Below, in pieces: positions 1 to 6,957 of a stretch of 10,107 bases of DNA. Under the pieces are notes generated by a model. It was not told the origin of the DNA. It saw only the letters and a list, made by a program, of their open reading frames with translations, and ran no database searches. The position numbers and the translations under genes are program-made. The stretch covers positions 1 to 10,107 of the forward strand of contig DOTU01000378.1 of assembly GCA_003520965.1 (NCBI GenBank), read 5' to 3'. The stretch comes from Candidatus Zixiibacteriota bacterium (GTDB lineage Bacteria; Zixibacteria; MSB-5A5; UBA10806). Each line of letters begins with the position of its first letter. The stretch's first letter is position 1.

Positions 1-1909
1 TGTTGATCGTCACATATAGATTTCCGAAGCCGGTCTTAATCTTGCTGGTGATTCCTTGGAGCGCTTCGGGGCGATCCTTGACGACCCCTTTCTCATCCAC
101 CGAGGTTGCTCCCTCGGTTTGTTTGGTGGAGAGAACCTGGTAAGCGCGCGAGCCATCACGATAAATTGTAACGCCTTTGCAGTTGAGACTATAGGATAGT
201 TCATAAGCGGTGCGGACATCGTCAACGGTAGCCTCGCGGGTCATGTTGATTGTCTTGGAGACCGCGTTCTCGGTATGACGTTGGAATACAGCCTGCATCT
301 TGATATGCCACTCAGGAGTGACATCGTGGGCGGTCACAAAAACATGCCGGAGGTCCTCGGGTATCTCCTCAAAATCTGCGATAGAATTTTTCTCGGCGAT
401 CCGCTCCATCAAGCGGTCCGAGAAAAAGCCCATCTCCTTAGAGCGAGCCTCGAAAATCGGATTGGTTTCGATAAGCTTGGTGTTGTCCATCACATTGCGC
501 ACATAGCTAACCGCGAAAATCGGCTCAATCCCCGATGAGCATCCGGCGATAATAGAGATAGTGCCGGTTGGCGCAACTGTAGTGACTGTAGAATTTCTGC
601 GATGTTTGGCAGGTGACAGCCCTTTGCCACTGAATATTGATTTCTCCCAGTTGGGGAAATCACCGCGCTTTTCAGCCAGAGCATTGCTGGCCTTATCAGC
701 CTCGGTTTCGATGAATTCCATCAACTGATCGCCAAGCTTCAGGGCATCATCGGAATTGTAGGGGATATCGAGCATAACTAAAAGATCGGCCCAGCCCATA
801 ACCCCCAAACCAATACGACGGTTATTTCTGGTAGCCTGTTCGATTTCAGGCAAGGGATAACGGTTTTGCTCGATGACGTTATCGAGGAAATGCACCGCGA
901 TATGCACCAACTCTCTTAATTTATCCCAATCTATCTCATTGCGGAACATCTTGGATGTATCAGATGGGTCAACCACTGCACGAACTACCTTGGAAAGATT
1001 TATTGAGCCCAGGTTGCAGCTTTCGTAGGGGAGAAGCGGCTGCTCGCCGCAGGGGTTGGTAGCCTCAACCAAGCCGACCTTGGGAGTATTTTCGGTAGCA
1101 TTGATGCGATCAATAAAGATTATTCCCGGCTCGCCAGTCCGATGAGCGTGGTCGATTATCGCCTGGAATACCTCGTTGGCGTCAAGCGTCTGCAGTTTAC
1201 CATCGATAGTATGCTGTCTGCCTGACTGGGGATCAAGCAGAGGGTAGGATGTACGGTTCTTGACCGCCCTCATGAACTCATCCGTAACCGCAACGGAGAT
1301 GTTGAAGTTGTTGAGTTCGCTAAGGTCGTCCTTGCATTTGATAAACTCTAAAATATCAGGATGATCGACACGCAATATTCCCATATTGGCGCCGCGGCGC
1401 GTCCCGCCCTGCTTGACCGCCTCGGTGGCGGCATTGATAACTTTCATGAAGCTCACCGGCCCAGAGGCCACGCCTGAGGTTGAGGCTACAACTGAGTTCT
1501 TGGGCCGGAGGCGCGAAAACGCAAAGCCTGTACCTCCGCCAGATTTATGAATTAATGCGGTATTTTTTACCGTCTCGAAAATCGAATCCATCGAGTCGCC
1601 TATCGGAAGCACGAAGCAGGCCGATAGTTGCCCCAGCCTGCGCCCGGCGTTCATGAGCGTGGGCGAGTTAGGCAAAAACTCAAGCCTGGCCATGATACGA
1701 TAGAACCCCTGAGCGACTTCCTCTACCTCCGCCGGAGTGGCTCCGAAATTAGCGTCACCAGCCGCAATAGTCGAAGCTACGCGCACGAATAGCTCCTCAG
1801 GCGATTCAATTATTTGACCCTGATCATTTTTGGTCAGATAACGCCTGCGCAGAACAGCCAACGAGTTAGGAGTCAGCTGCGGCTTGATGTCAACTTGTAA
1901 TTTTTCCAA
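1..1909 (-). CDS. nrdJ: Adenosylcobalamin-dependent (class II) ribonucleotide reductase, C-terminus cut by window edge
   Basis: Reduces ribonucleotides to deoxyribonucleotides in the cytoplasm, using coenzyme B12 to generate the thiyl radical and needing no oxygen. The visible 636 codons read without interruption. The catalytic loop NPCGE carries the thiyl Cys287 and Glu289. Cys98 (in SACFVLP) and Cys298 (in YESCNLGSINL) are the expected redox pair; the 11-residue spacing from Cys287 to Cys298 matches class II enzymes. GGTRRGANMG (168-177), APTGTISIIAGCSSGIEP (446-463) and YRDGSR (583-588) are further family motifs. Residues from about 623 (KIKTGFGNLYVTIN) begin the C-terminal TSCPD-type domain, most of which lies off the left edge. 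No N-terminal ATP-cone is present, so activity regulation through a cone is not expected. The start is TTG at 1909-1907: it follows a GGAGGGAG ribosome site, and an in-frame TAA lies at 1930-1928. It is the second gene of an operon, 39 bases after thyX. Confidence 0.96.
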   Translation of the reverse strand, partial: MEKLQVDIKPQLTPNSLAVLRRRYLTKNDQGQIIESPEELFVRVASTIAAGDANFGATPAEVEEVAQGFYRIMARLEFLPNSPTLMNAGRRLGQLSACFVLPIGDSMDSIFETVKNTALIHKSGGGTGFAFSRLRPKNSVVASTSGVASGPVSFMKVINAATEAVKQGGTRRGANMGILRVDHPDILEFIKCKDDLSELNNFNISVAVTDEFMRAVKNRTSYPLLDPQSGRQHTIDGKLQTLDANEVFQAIIDHAHRTGEPGIIFIDRINATENTPKVGLVEATNPCGEQPLLPYESCNLGSINLSKVVRAVVDPSDTSKMFRNEIDWDKLRELVHIAVHFLDNVIEQNRYPLPEIEQATRNNRRIGLGVMGWADLLVMLDIPYNSDDALKLGDQLMEFIETEADKASNALAEKRGDFPNWEKSIFSGKGLSPAKHRRNSTVTTVAPTGTISIIAGCSSGIEPIFAVSYVRNVMDNTKLIETNPIFEARSKEMGFFSDRLMERIAEKNSIADFEEIPEDLRHVFVTAHDVTPEWHIKMQAVFQRHTENAVSKTINMTREATVDDVRTAYELSYSLNCKGVTIYRDGSRAYQVLSTKQTEGATSVDEKGVVKDRPEALQGITSKIKTGFGNLYVTIN

Positions 1910-1916
1910 TTTAGTT

Positions 1917-1924
1917 CTCCCTCC
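1917..1924 (-). promoter_or_regulatory. Ribosome binding site that fixes the TTG start of nrdJ
   Basis: On the minus strand GGAGGGAG is followed by seven bases (AACTAAA) and TTG. The in-frame stop TAA at 1930-1928 excludes any longer reading, and no other plausible start lies near the ribosome site, so the unusual TTG start is well supported. Confidence 0.8.
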
Positions 1925-1948
1925 AACTTATATATAAAAGAGCGCATC

Positions 1949-2686
1949 CTACGTTTCAAATTCGAAACTCGCCGATTTAGTTCCCTCGTCTATCCTGAAG
2001 TCTCCGAATACGATAGGGGCGCTTTGTTGCATGATTTCAAGCATTTTAAGAGCTATTTCCCGGATCTCCCAATGAGCCCTGGGATGGGTCCTGACGCAGA
2101 AGAAGTGACGTAACTCCCTGAAATTGGCAGTTATTACAATCTGCGAAACGGTGGCATTGGGAAGCACATAACGGGCATCCTCTGGGGGGACGCCAGCATC
2201 AAGCAGCTGCTCATAAGTCTCGTAGGCGGCCATGATGGCTTTTTCATAGGCCCGAGCGGCCTTATCCGGCTTGTCGGCAGTCTGAGCATTAGCAATCGTC
2301 TCGGGCATCACAAACTGAAAATCGGTGGTTTTCTTACGATCGTGCTTATCAGCGTATACTACATAACGCTGGCTCTCCTGCGATGGCGAAATGAAGCGAT
2401 GCCTGACCAGTTCATGGGTAAAAACTCTGGAGCCGCCTTCGATACGGAACGTAGCTGAGGCGTGCTCTAAGACCGAAAAATGTTTCTTTAGCAGAATCTT
2501 TTTTATTAGCTCCTCCGTTGATTTTGGAGGATCATATCTAAAAAAGGAGAGATAGCAGGTACGGCAAGCCCTCTCGATGATATCCTCGGCACCCGGTGTA
2601 ATCACCATCAGCTCTACCGAGGCATTGGTAATATGTGGGCTTGAGTCGCCGTTCACCGCTTTCTCCTGAATAATTTTTGGGAACAC
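1949..2686 (-). CDS. thyX: Flavin-dependent thymidylate synthase ThyX
   Basis: Methylates dUMP to dTMP using methylene-tetrahydrofolate, FAD and NADPH, replacing ThyA. The 245-residue length is usual for the family. The signature RHRx7S is exact: R95-H96-R97 followed by Ser105 in RHRFISPSQESQR. His75 (in EHASATF) sits where ThyX has its FAD-binding His. LPNATVSQIVITANFRELRHFF (175-196) and VRTH with Arg199 form the usual dUMP and folate-side region. The common AQWEIR reads AHWEIR here (His205). The first 22 or so residues extend beyond the usual start and are not conserved by eye. The start is GTG at 2686-2684, directly preceded by an in-frame TAG and served by GGGGGAGG eight bases upstream. 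It is the first gene of the thyX-nrdJ operon and is probably regulated by the NrdR-like boxes upstream. Because ThyX does not oxidise folate to DHF, it suits organisms with low folate-reducing capacity. Confidence 0.96.
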   Translation of the reverse strand: MFPKIIQEKAVNGDSSPHITNASVELMVITPGAEDIIERACRTCYLSFFRYDPPKSTEELIKKILLKKHFSVLEHASATFRIEGGSRVFTHELVRHRFISPSQESQRYVVYADKHDRKKTTDFQFVMPETIANAQTADKPDKAARAYEKAIMAAYETYEQLLDAGVPPEDARYVLPNATVSQIVITANFRELRHFFCVRTHPRAHWEIREIALKMLEIMQQSAPIVFGDFRIDEGTKSASFEFET

Positions 2687-2694
2687 CTATAAAA

Positions 2695-2702
2695 CCTCCC
2701 CC
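2695..2702 (-). promoter_or_regulatory. Ribosome binding site that fixes the GTG start of thyX
   Basis: GGGGGAGG on the minus strand lies eight bases before GTG. The codon immediately before that GTG is an in-frame TAG (2689-2687), so translation cannot begin further upstream. Confidence 0.75.
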
Positions 2703-2721
2703 TAAAGCCAAAAATTCTGAT

Positions 2722-2737
2722 CTATAATAAATTATAG
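2722..2737. repeat. Perfect AT-rich palindrome with TATAAT on both strands
   Basis: CTATAAT, two bases, ATTATAG form a perfect 7-bp inverted repeat. It contains an exact TATAAT on each strand. On the minus strand that hexamer is about 45 bases before the thyX start and could be a -10 element, but I find no good -35 at 16-18 bp. It could equally be an operator or chance in AT-rich DNA. Confidence 0.4.
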
Positions 2738-2799
2738 TCTGAACTACTCTTGCCGACTCACTAAATATCGGCCCGTTCTATACCAGCAACGGAGGGCTT

Positions 2800-2828
2800 A
2801 TTTAATCACGGCGGGCTGTTTCTGTCAA
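2800..2828 (-). promoter_or_regulatory. Candidate thyX-nrdJ promoter
   Basis: An exact TTGACA (2828-2823) is followed by a 17-bp spacer and TTAAAT (2805-2800) on the minus strand, which would give a leader of roughly 105 bases. A competing reading a little upstream is TTGTAT (2862-2857), 18 bp, TAAAAT (2838-2833). That one has the better -10 and its -35 overlaps the nearer NrdR-like box. The sequence does not decide between them. Confidence 0.45.
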
Positions 2829-2856
2829 GATTATTTTATGCACTTTTTGTAAAAAA

Positions 2857-2872
2857 ATACAAGATGTTGTGG
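2857..2872 (-). promoter_or_regulatory. NrdR-box-like operator, proximal to thyX
   Basis: Minus strand CCACAACATCTTGTAT. It matches the published NrdR consensus, as I recall it (acaCwAtATaTwGtgt), at 12 of 16 positions on either strand. It shares CCAC.A.AT.T.GTA with the second box. NrdR is an ATP-cone repressor that senses dATP/ATP and represses ribonucleotide reductase genes; a pair of boxes upstream of a thyX-nrdJ operon is where it would be expected. Confidence 0.65.
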
Positions 2873-2888
2873 TTCAATGCATTTCATT

Positions 2889-2904
2889 CTACTATATATC
2901 GTGG
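2889..2904 (-). promoter_or_regulatory. NrdR-box-like operator, distal to thyX
   Basis: Minus strand CCACGATATATAGTAG, 12 of 16 matches to the NrdR consensus with the AT-rich core intact. The distance to the proximal box is 32 bp from start to start (16 bp between them), about three helical turns, which is the classic spacing of tandem NrdR boxes. Confidence 0.65.
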
Positions 2905-2934
2905 TTAGTCCATTTCGTAGAGGCTTAAACTGCC

Positions 2935-2962
2935 TTGACATTTTGCCGAGTCGTGCTAAATT
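2935..2962 (+). promoter_or_regulatory. Sigma70-type promoter of the M28 peptidase gene
   Basis: A perfect TTGACA -35 (2935-2940), a 16-bp spacer ending in an extended -10 TGC, and TAAATT (2957-2962). Transcription would begin near 2969, leaving a leader of about 22 bases that holds the ribosome site AAGGAG (2979-2984), six bases before the ATG. Confidence 0.7.
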
Positions 2963-2990
2963 GTTGTCAGTAAATAACAAGGAGCTGTAA

Positions 2991-5447
2991 ATGAAAATCC
3001 CCGTATTAGCTCTCGTATTAATTCTGCTCGCCTCGGCAGTTTTTGCATCAGATAATTACATCATAAGTCTACCTAATAATGGTATTCAAACTCAAATTGC
3101 CCTGAGGGGCTTTACCGGTTATTATTGGGGATCGGCTACGGATAAGGTTTATCTATCTGGTGGCCCGAAAGAATTAGCCTGGCTTGATTATTATAACATA
3201 AGATATCAGGCTACTGCTTTCGATGATGAAACCTCGACTCTGTATCTATGTTATATAAGCCCATTAGGTGTTGCCATCGCTGGCAACGAGGCGATTGTCT
3301 CCGGACCTGGTTATATCATTAGCAGAAGACCCATAAATGCTGCCTCATCGTATCAGGTTCTGAATCTGAGAAGCATGCCCAAAGAGGGTACATATCTTCC
3401 CGACGATGCGATCTTAACATATAACACTCGCATCGATACCTTAATACACCGCGTAAACCAGGATACGATCATATCGTTTCTTAACAGGCTCTCCGGTAAT
3501 GCAACTATAAATATTAATGGCGGGATCGATACAATCCACACCAGGTATTCATCGACTACTGATAATATCCTGGCTGCGCAATATCTCAAAGAAACGCTGC
3601 AGCATTATGGCTTTCAGGTGGAGTATTATAAATTTTATAACAGCAGCGCCAGACATCTGGCTACCTTTGGGCGGAACCGCGCCTGGTTAGTGACAGAAAC
3701 ATCCGAAGCTCTGCGCACCACCAACGGTGGAGAAACCTGGATGTTGATGCCCGATAATACCCCCAACACGCTTTGGGGTGTTGAAAATATAGGACCTGAT
3801 TCGGTTTGGATTAGCGGCAATAGTGGCACGATCAAGTTTTCCACCAACGGCGGACTGAGCTTTATAGATCAAGTAGCGCATACCAGCGGTTATCTTTTTG
3901 GAATCGATTTTATTAATTCTACAACCGGATGGATAGCCGCCGATACCGGTATAGTTCTTTATACCTCCAACGCCGGACAAACCTGGATTCGTCAAAATAC
4001 GCCAACAACGTCGCGCCTTTATGATATCTGCTTCGTAGATTCCGCTTATGGTTGGGCCGTGGGCCGCGACGGAGCAATCGTGCATACCACCGACGGGGGC
4101 GCGAATTGGGCAATTCAATTCTCAAACTCGATAGAGCGTCTTTATGGAGTGGCGTTCACAGATAGAAATGTTGGCTGGATAACAGGCTGGAACGGTACGC
4201 TTCTGCATACAACCGATGGGGGAACGAACTGGAGAATTGTGAATCTTTGGACCAGCGCCCATTTATATCATGTGGCCTTTGCCGATTCACTGCGCGGTTG
4301 TGTAGTCGGCTTAACCGGGAAGATATTTACTACGATCGATGGCGGCGCGACATGGAACCCGATAAATGGCCGTACTCTCTGGAATCTTTATGGCCTGTCA
4401 TTTGCAGACAGCCTGGTAGGGTATGCCGCAGGAGATCGCACACTTATCAAAACCACCGATGGCGGCGCTTCCTGGGAAAGCCAGGTGAATGGAATCGAAA
4501 ATGCGTGGCAAAATGTAATTGCCACTAAGCCCGGTACAACGCAGCCCGGCCAGCAGGTAATCTTATGCGCTCATTATGATGATACCTCGGAGATGCCATC
4601 GAGCCGCGCCCCGGGGGCAGATGATAATGGTTCGGGAACCACTGGCATAATCGAGGCGGCCAGGGTTTTCGCACAGACCGATTTTCACAAGACTCTCAAA
4701 CTATGTCTCTGGTCGGGAGAGGAGCAGGGGTTACGCGGTTCGGCGGCGTACGCCAGCGACGCGGCCGACAGGGGGGATTCTATTGTTGGCGTTTTCAATT
4801 TCGATATGATTGCCTGGGATGGAAACGGCGATGATTCGGTTGAATTTCACGTTGGCAATCTGGCATCCTCGCTGGTTCTTGGCAATATTCTGGATAGCGT
4901 GCTGGCGAATTACAGCATTCCACTCAGACGTGAAATTTATACCTGGAACGCAAACCGTTCAAGCGATCACTCATCGTTTTGGGATAACAATTATCCGGCC
5001 GTGATGGGAATTGAGGATCACTCCGGCGATTTCAATCCTTATTATCACTCCACCAACGATAACATGACCCATATCGATTCGATATTTTTTAAGAACTACG
5101 TTAAAGCCGGTGTAGGCGCAGCCGCTACTCTGGCGATAATCGATCCTACCAATGAAAGAATCTCCGATGATGGCGAGATGCCCAGGGCATTTACCCTGAA
5201 TCAGAATTATCCCAACCCATTTAATGCAGCGACATTGATATCGTTTAGTCTCGCTAAGAAAGCTGACATCAATCTTTCGATTTTCGATCTGTTGGGGCGC
5301 AAAATAGTAACTCTAATCGATGGTCCGATGGATGCAGGTTCGCATACGGTAACCTGGAACGCGGGAAATTATGGCTCTGGTATTTATTTTTATCGATTGA
5401 ATGCTGGTGGTAGTAGTGCTGTAGCGAGAATGGTGTTGGTGAAATAA
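2991..5447 (+). CDS. Secreted M28-family zinc peptidase with inserted seven-bladed propeller and C-terminal sorting domain
   Basis: Probable exported or surface aminopeptidase. Residues 1-19 are a Sec signal peptide (cleavage likely VFA-S). Residues 20-140 are an unassigned N-terminal region. The M28 fold begins around 145-215, where AAQYLKETLQHYGFQVEYYKF is the typical first helix and strand. It breaks off, and resumes at NVIAT (508) with the full metal set: His528 (AHYDD), bridging Asp544 (GADDNGSG), Glu578 (GEEQGLRGS), Asp605 (NFDMIAWD) and His686 (YYHSTND), with Glu577 as general base. All match the order seen in Aeromonas aminopeptidase. Between the halves sit seven Asp-box-like repeats (YCF48/BNR type). 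Residues 730-818 form a NYPNPFN...GIYFYRL sorting domain like the type IX secretion (type A) tails of FCB bacteria. The ATG follows AAGGAG by six bases. It stands alone between a dedicated promoter and a terminator. Substrate is unknown. Confidence 0.93.
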   Translation: MKIPVLALVLILLASAVFASDNYIISLPNNGIQTQIALRGFTGYYWGSATDKVYLSGGPKELAWLDYYNIRYQATAFDDETSTLYLCYISPLGVAIAGNEAIVSGPGYIISRRPINAASSYQVLNLRSMPKEGTYLPDDAILTYNTRIDTLIHRVNQDTIISFLNRLSGNATININGGIDTIHTRYSSTTDNILAAQYLKETLQHYGFQVEYYKFYNSSARHLATFGRNRAWLVTETSEALRTTNGGETWMLMPDNTPNTLWGVENIGPDSVWISGNSGTIKFSTNGGLSFIDQVAHTSGYLFGIDFINSTTGWIAADTGIVLYTSNAGQTWIRQNTPTTSRLYDICFVDSAYGWAVGRDGAIVHTTDGGANWAIQFSNSIERLYGVAFTDRNVGWITGWNGTLLHTTDGGTNWRIVNLWTSAHLYHVAFADSLRGCVVGLTGKIFTTIDGGATWNPINGRTLWNLYGLSFADSLVGYAAGDRTLIKTTDGGASWESQVNGIENAWQNVIATKPGTTQPGQQVILCAHYDDTSEMPSSRAPGADDNGSGTTGIIEAARVFAQTDFHKTLKLCLWSGEEQGLRGSAAYASDAADRGDSIVGVFNFDMIAWDGNGDDSVEFHVGNLASSLVLGNILDSVLANYSIPLRREIYTWNANRSSDHSSFWDNNYPAVMGIEDHSGDFNPYYHSTNDNMTHIDSIFFKNYVKAGVGAAATLAIIDPTNERISDDGEMPRAFTLNQNYPNPFNAATLISFSLAKKADINLSIFDLLGRKIVTLIDGPMDAGSHTVTWNAGNYGSGIYFYRLNAGGSSAVARMVLVK
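3648..4505 (+). other. Seven-bladed YCF48/BNR-like beta-propeller inside the M28 catalytic domain
   Basis: Seven Asp-box-like motifs of the form TTDGGxxW start at residues 243, 284, 325, 366, 407, 448 and 488: TTNGGETW, STNGGLSF, TSNAGQTW, TTDGGANW, TTDGGTNW, TIDGGATW and TTDGGASW. The spacing is 41 residues five times and 40 once. Each repeat also carries a preceding GW.xG/GxVG-like strand, for example YGWAVGRDGAIVHTTDGG. Seven units suggest a closed seven-bladed propeller. The insertion lies between the first strand of the peptidase (ending near residue 216) and its second (starting near 508). It may bind substrate or shape access to the active site, but that is inference. Confidence 0.85.
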
Positions 5448-5458
5448 TAAAATGCGTC

Positions 5459-5496
5459 ATTGCGAAGTTCGGTCGTTTCGACCGAACTGAAGCAAT
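5459..5496. repeat. Palindromic intergenic repeat with ATTGC...GCAAT ends
   Basis: ATTGC and GCAAT close an imperfect palindrome whose inner part is a perfect 9-bp stem, GTTCGGTCG, loop TTT, CGACCGAAC (5467-5487). The outline CATTGCGA...GAAGCAATCCCCC resembles a dispersed intergenic repeat type I have seen in many bacterial genomes. There is no T-run after it, so it is not by itself a terminator. It begins 11 bases after the peptidase stop. Confidence 0.65.
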
Positions 5497-5534
5497 CCCC
5501 CTGGATAAATCGTCATTCGATAAAGAAAAAATAA

Positions 5535-5573
5535 GGCTGGCAAACGAGGACGTATGCCAGCCACAGTTTTTTT
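5535..5573. terminator. Bidirectional rho-independent terminator between convergent genes
   Basis: A perfect 8-bp stem, GGCTGGCA (5535-5542) and TGCCAGCC (5555-5562), has a 12-base loop. On the plus strand it is followed by ACAG and seven T (5567-5573), ending the peptidase transcript. On the minus strand the same stem is followed by TTATTTTTTCTTT, so it can also end the alcohol dehydrogenase transcript. Confidence 0.85.
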
Positions 5574-5584
5574 ATGATCGAATT

Positions 5585-5608
5585 GTCAAATCTCTGAAGA
5601 GATTTGAC
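5585..5608. repeat. Perfect 11-bp inverted repeat abutting the alcohol dehydrogenase stop codon
   Basis: GTCAAATCTCT (5585-5595), GA, AGAGATTTGAC (5598-5608). The right arm ends at the base next to the TAG stop (5611-5609) of the minus-strand gene. There is no T-run immediately beyond it. It is a strong RNA hairpin on either strand and may protect the 3' end of the transcript or be a copy of a dispersed element. Confidence 0.7.
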
Positions 5609-6802
5609 CTACCTTGTCATCCTAAATATCTCCAGCACGCCGGCCCTATCTATCGGTTTCGGATTAATCATGTAGGGCTGCGATTGCATATTGAGGCGAA
5701 CCAGATCGTCGGCCATAATCTCAAATTTGGAATCGTCAATACCGAGATCGCTAAAAGTCAACAATCGGCCGATTGATGCCAACCATCCTTTCGTAGCCTC
5801 GATACTGATCTGGGCGGCGTCCTCAATATCCTCGGTATCTAATGAAAGATCGAAAACATTTTTTCCCAGCTCGATGAACTTCTCGGGTCGGGCCGGCATA
5901 GTGTAATCCATGAGCGCCGGAAGCAGAAGTGCGAGGCCTCTTCCGTGGCTGATATCATAATGAGCGCTGACCACATGCTCCAGGGCGTGCAGCGGATATG
6001 AGCCGCCTCGCCCGGAGTTAACAAAACCGGAGAGAGCCACGGTCGAAGACCAGGAGAGATGATTGCGGGCCTCAAGGTCAGCGCCGTTGCGGATAGCGCG
6101 AGGCAAATATTTCACCACTGTTTTGATAACAGATTCGGATAAGCGATCCTGCAAATAAGCCTCCGATGTACCCGTAAAATATCCTTCAATAACATGTGAG
6201 ATGATATCAACGCCACCGTCGGCCGTGTAATCTGGCGGGCAGGAGATGGTAAGCTCTGGATCCACAATTGAGACTGTGGGGAAAAGCACCGGCCCCCAGA
6301 TACCGGTTTTTTCATGAGTCTCCCAATTGGTTATTACGCCACCGGAATCGGCCTCGCTTCCTGTAGCGGCAATTGTGGGGATACAGATTATGGGTAATGC
6401 TTCGGTAATCTTCTTTTTGGGGCGACTTGGAATGGTGTAGACAAAGTCCCAAATAGAGTGCCCGGTCTTAGCCGTAACGGCAATTCCTTTGGCAGCATCC
6501 ATTACCGAGCCTCCGCCAAGTCCGACAATCATATCGCAACCTTTTTCACGGGCCAACTCCGCAGCTTTATCGCAGGTTGTATGCCGAGGGTTCGGCTCTA
6601 TCCCTTCAAAAACGACCGAATCGATATTGACTGTTTTGAGATTATCTATAACCTTACCCAAAATACCCAGCTTCTTCATCGATGAATGCCCGGTTACAAT
6701 CAACGCCTTTTTACCAACAGGCTGAAGATATTTGCCAATATTGTTTATCTTCCCCGGACCAAAATAGATTTTGGTGGGAAGGTGAAAATCGAATGGTAAC
6801 AT
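5609..6802 (-). CDS. Iron-containing (group III) alcohol dehydrogenase, BDH/YqhD-like
   Basis: Cytoplasmic NAD(P)-dependent oxidoreductase that interconverts an alcohol and an aldehyde; the substrate cannot be read from sequence. The 397-residue length is normal for the family. The nucleotide-binding motif GGGSVMDAAK is at 96-105. The metal ligands expected from FucO are present with the right spacing: Asp199, His203, His272 and His286, in VDIISH and HALEH...SHG; His276 matches the conserved nicotinamide-side His. PTIAATGSEADSGGVITN (142-159) and DPELT are typical of the butanol dehydrogenase branch. The YqhD-like segment YGGGSIKK reads TGHSSMKK here (37-44), so cofactor preference may differ from YqhD. 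The ATG at 6802-6800 is preceded by AGGAGG four bases away. It is a single-gene unit between its own promoter and the convergent terminator. Confidence 0.94.
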   Translation of the reverse strand: MLPFDFHLPTKIYFGPGKINNIGKYLQPVGKKALIVTGHSSMKKLGILGKVIDNLKTVNIDSVVFEGIEPNPRHTTCDKAAELAREKGCDMIVGLGGGSVMDAAKGIAVTAKTGHSIWDFVYTIPSRPKKKITEALPIICIPTIAATGSEADSGGVITNWETHEKTGIWGPVLFPTVSIVDPELTISCPPDYTADGGVDIISHVIEGYFTGTSEAYLQDRLSESVIKTVVKYLPRAIRNGADLEARNHLSWSSTVALSGFVNSGRGGSYPLHALEHVVSAHYDISHGRGLALLLPALMDYTMPARPEKFIELGKNVFDLSLDTEDIEDAAQISIEATKGWLASIGRLLTFSDLGIDDSKFEIMADDLVRLNMQSQPYMINPKPIDRAGVLEIFRMTR

Positions 6803-6838
6803 AGTTCCTCCTGCTATCTAATAATTCAATCTGATGCA

Positions 6839-6867
6839 AGTATAATCACTTTTAACCAAATGAGCAA
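6839..6867 (-). promoter_or_regulatory. Promoter of the alcohol dehydrogenase gene
   Basis: Minus strand TTGCTC (6867-6862), 17-bp spacer, TATACT (6844-6839). The -10 matches at five of six positions, the -35 only at TTG. Transcription would start near 6832, about 30 bases before the ATG. Confidence 0.55.
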
Positions 6868-6900
6868 CTGGCTGTTACGCTGAAATAAAATGACCTCGAT

Positions 6901-6935
6901 TAAAAAAGCCGAGGATACTATACTCATCCTCGGCT
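6901..6935 (-). terminator. Rho-independent terminator of the cupredoxin gene
   Basis: On the minus strand AGCCGAGGAT (6935-6926), a 9-base loop and ATCCTCGGCT (6916-6907) form a perfect 10-bp stem, followed directly by a run of T. It lies 22 bases after the stop codon of the gene at 6958-8115 and separates it from the alcohol dehydrogenase promoter. Confidence 0.92.
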
Positions 6936-6957
6936 CAAGTAAGTCGTTCAATATATG

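Noticed and set aside
275..538. Plus-strand open frames across the left end (275-538, 300-506)
   Set aside because: They lie opposite nrdJ, whose frame is intact with all catalytic motifs; they have no ribosome site or recognisable domain.
2752..2772. GCCGA...TCGGC hairpin in the thyX leader, considered as a riboswitch or attenuator
   Set aside because: Only five pairs, no T-run and no recognisable B12- or folate-riboswitch elements such as a B12 box.
3687..4118. Minus-strand open frame of 143 codons opposite the propeller repeats
   Set aside because: Its repetitive GG-rich protein simply mirrors the repeated propeller DNA; no ribosome site and no family resemblance.
3717..4475. Regular repeats that might suggest a tandem DNA repeat or CRISPR-like array
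   Set aside because: The period is about 123 bases, in frame, and diverged at the DNA level; it reflects protein propeller blades.
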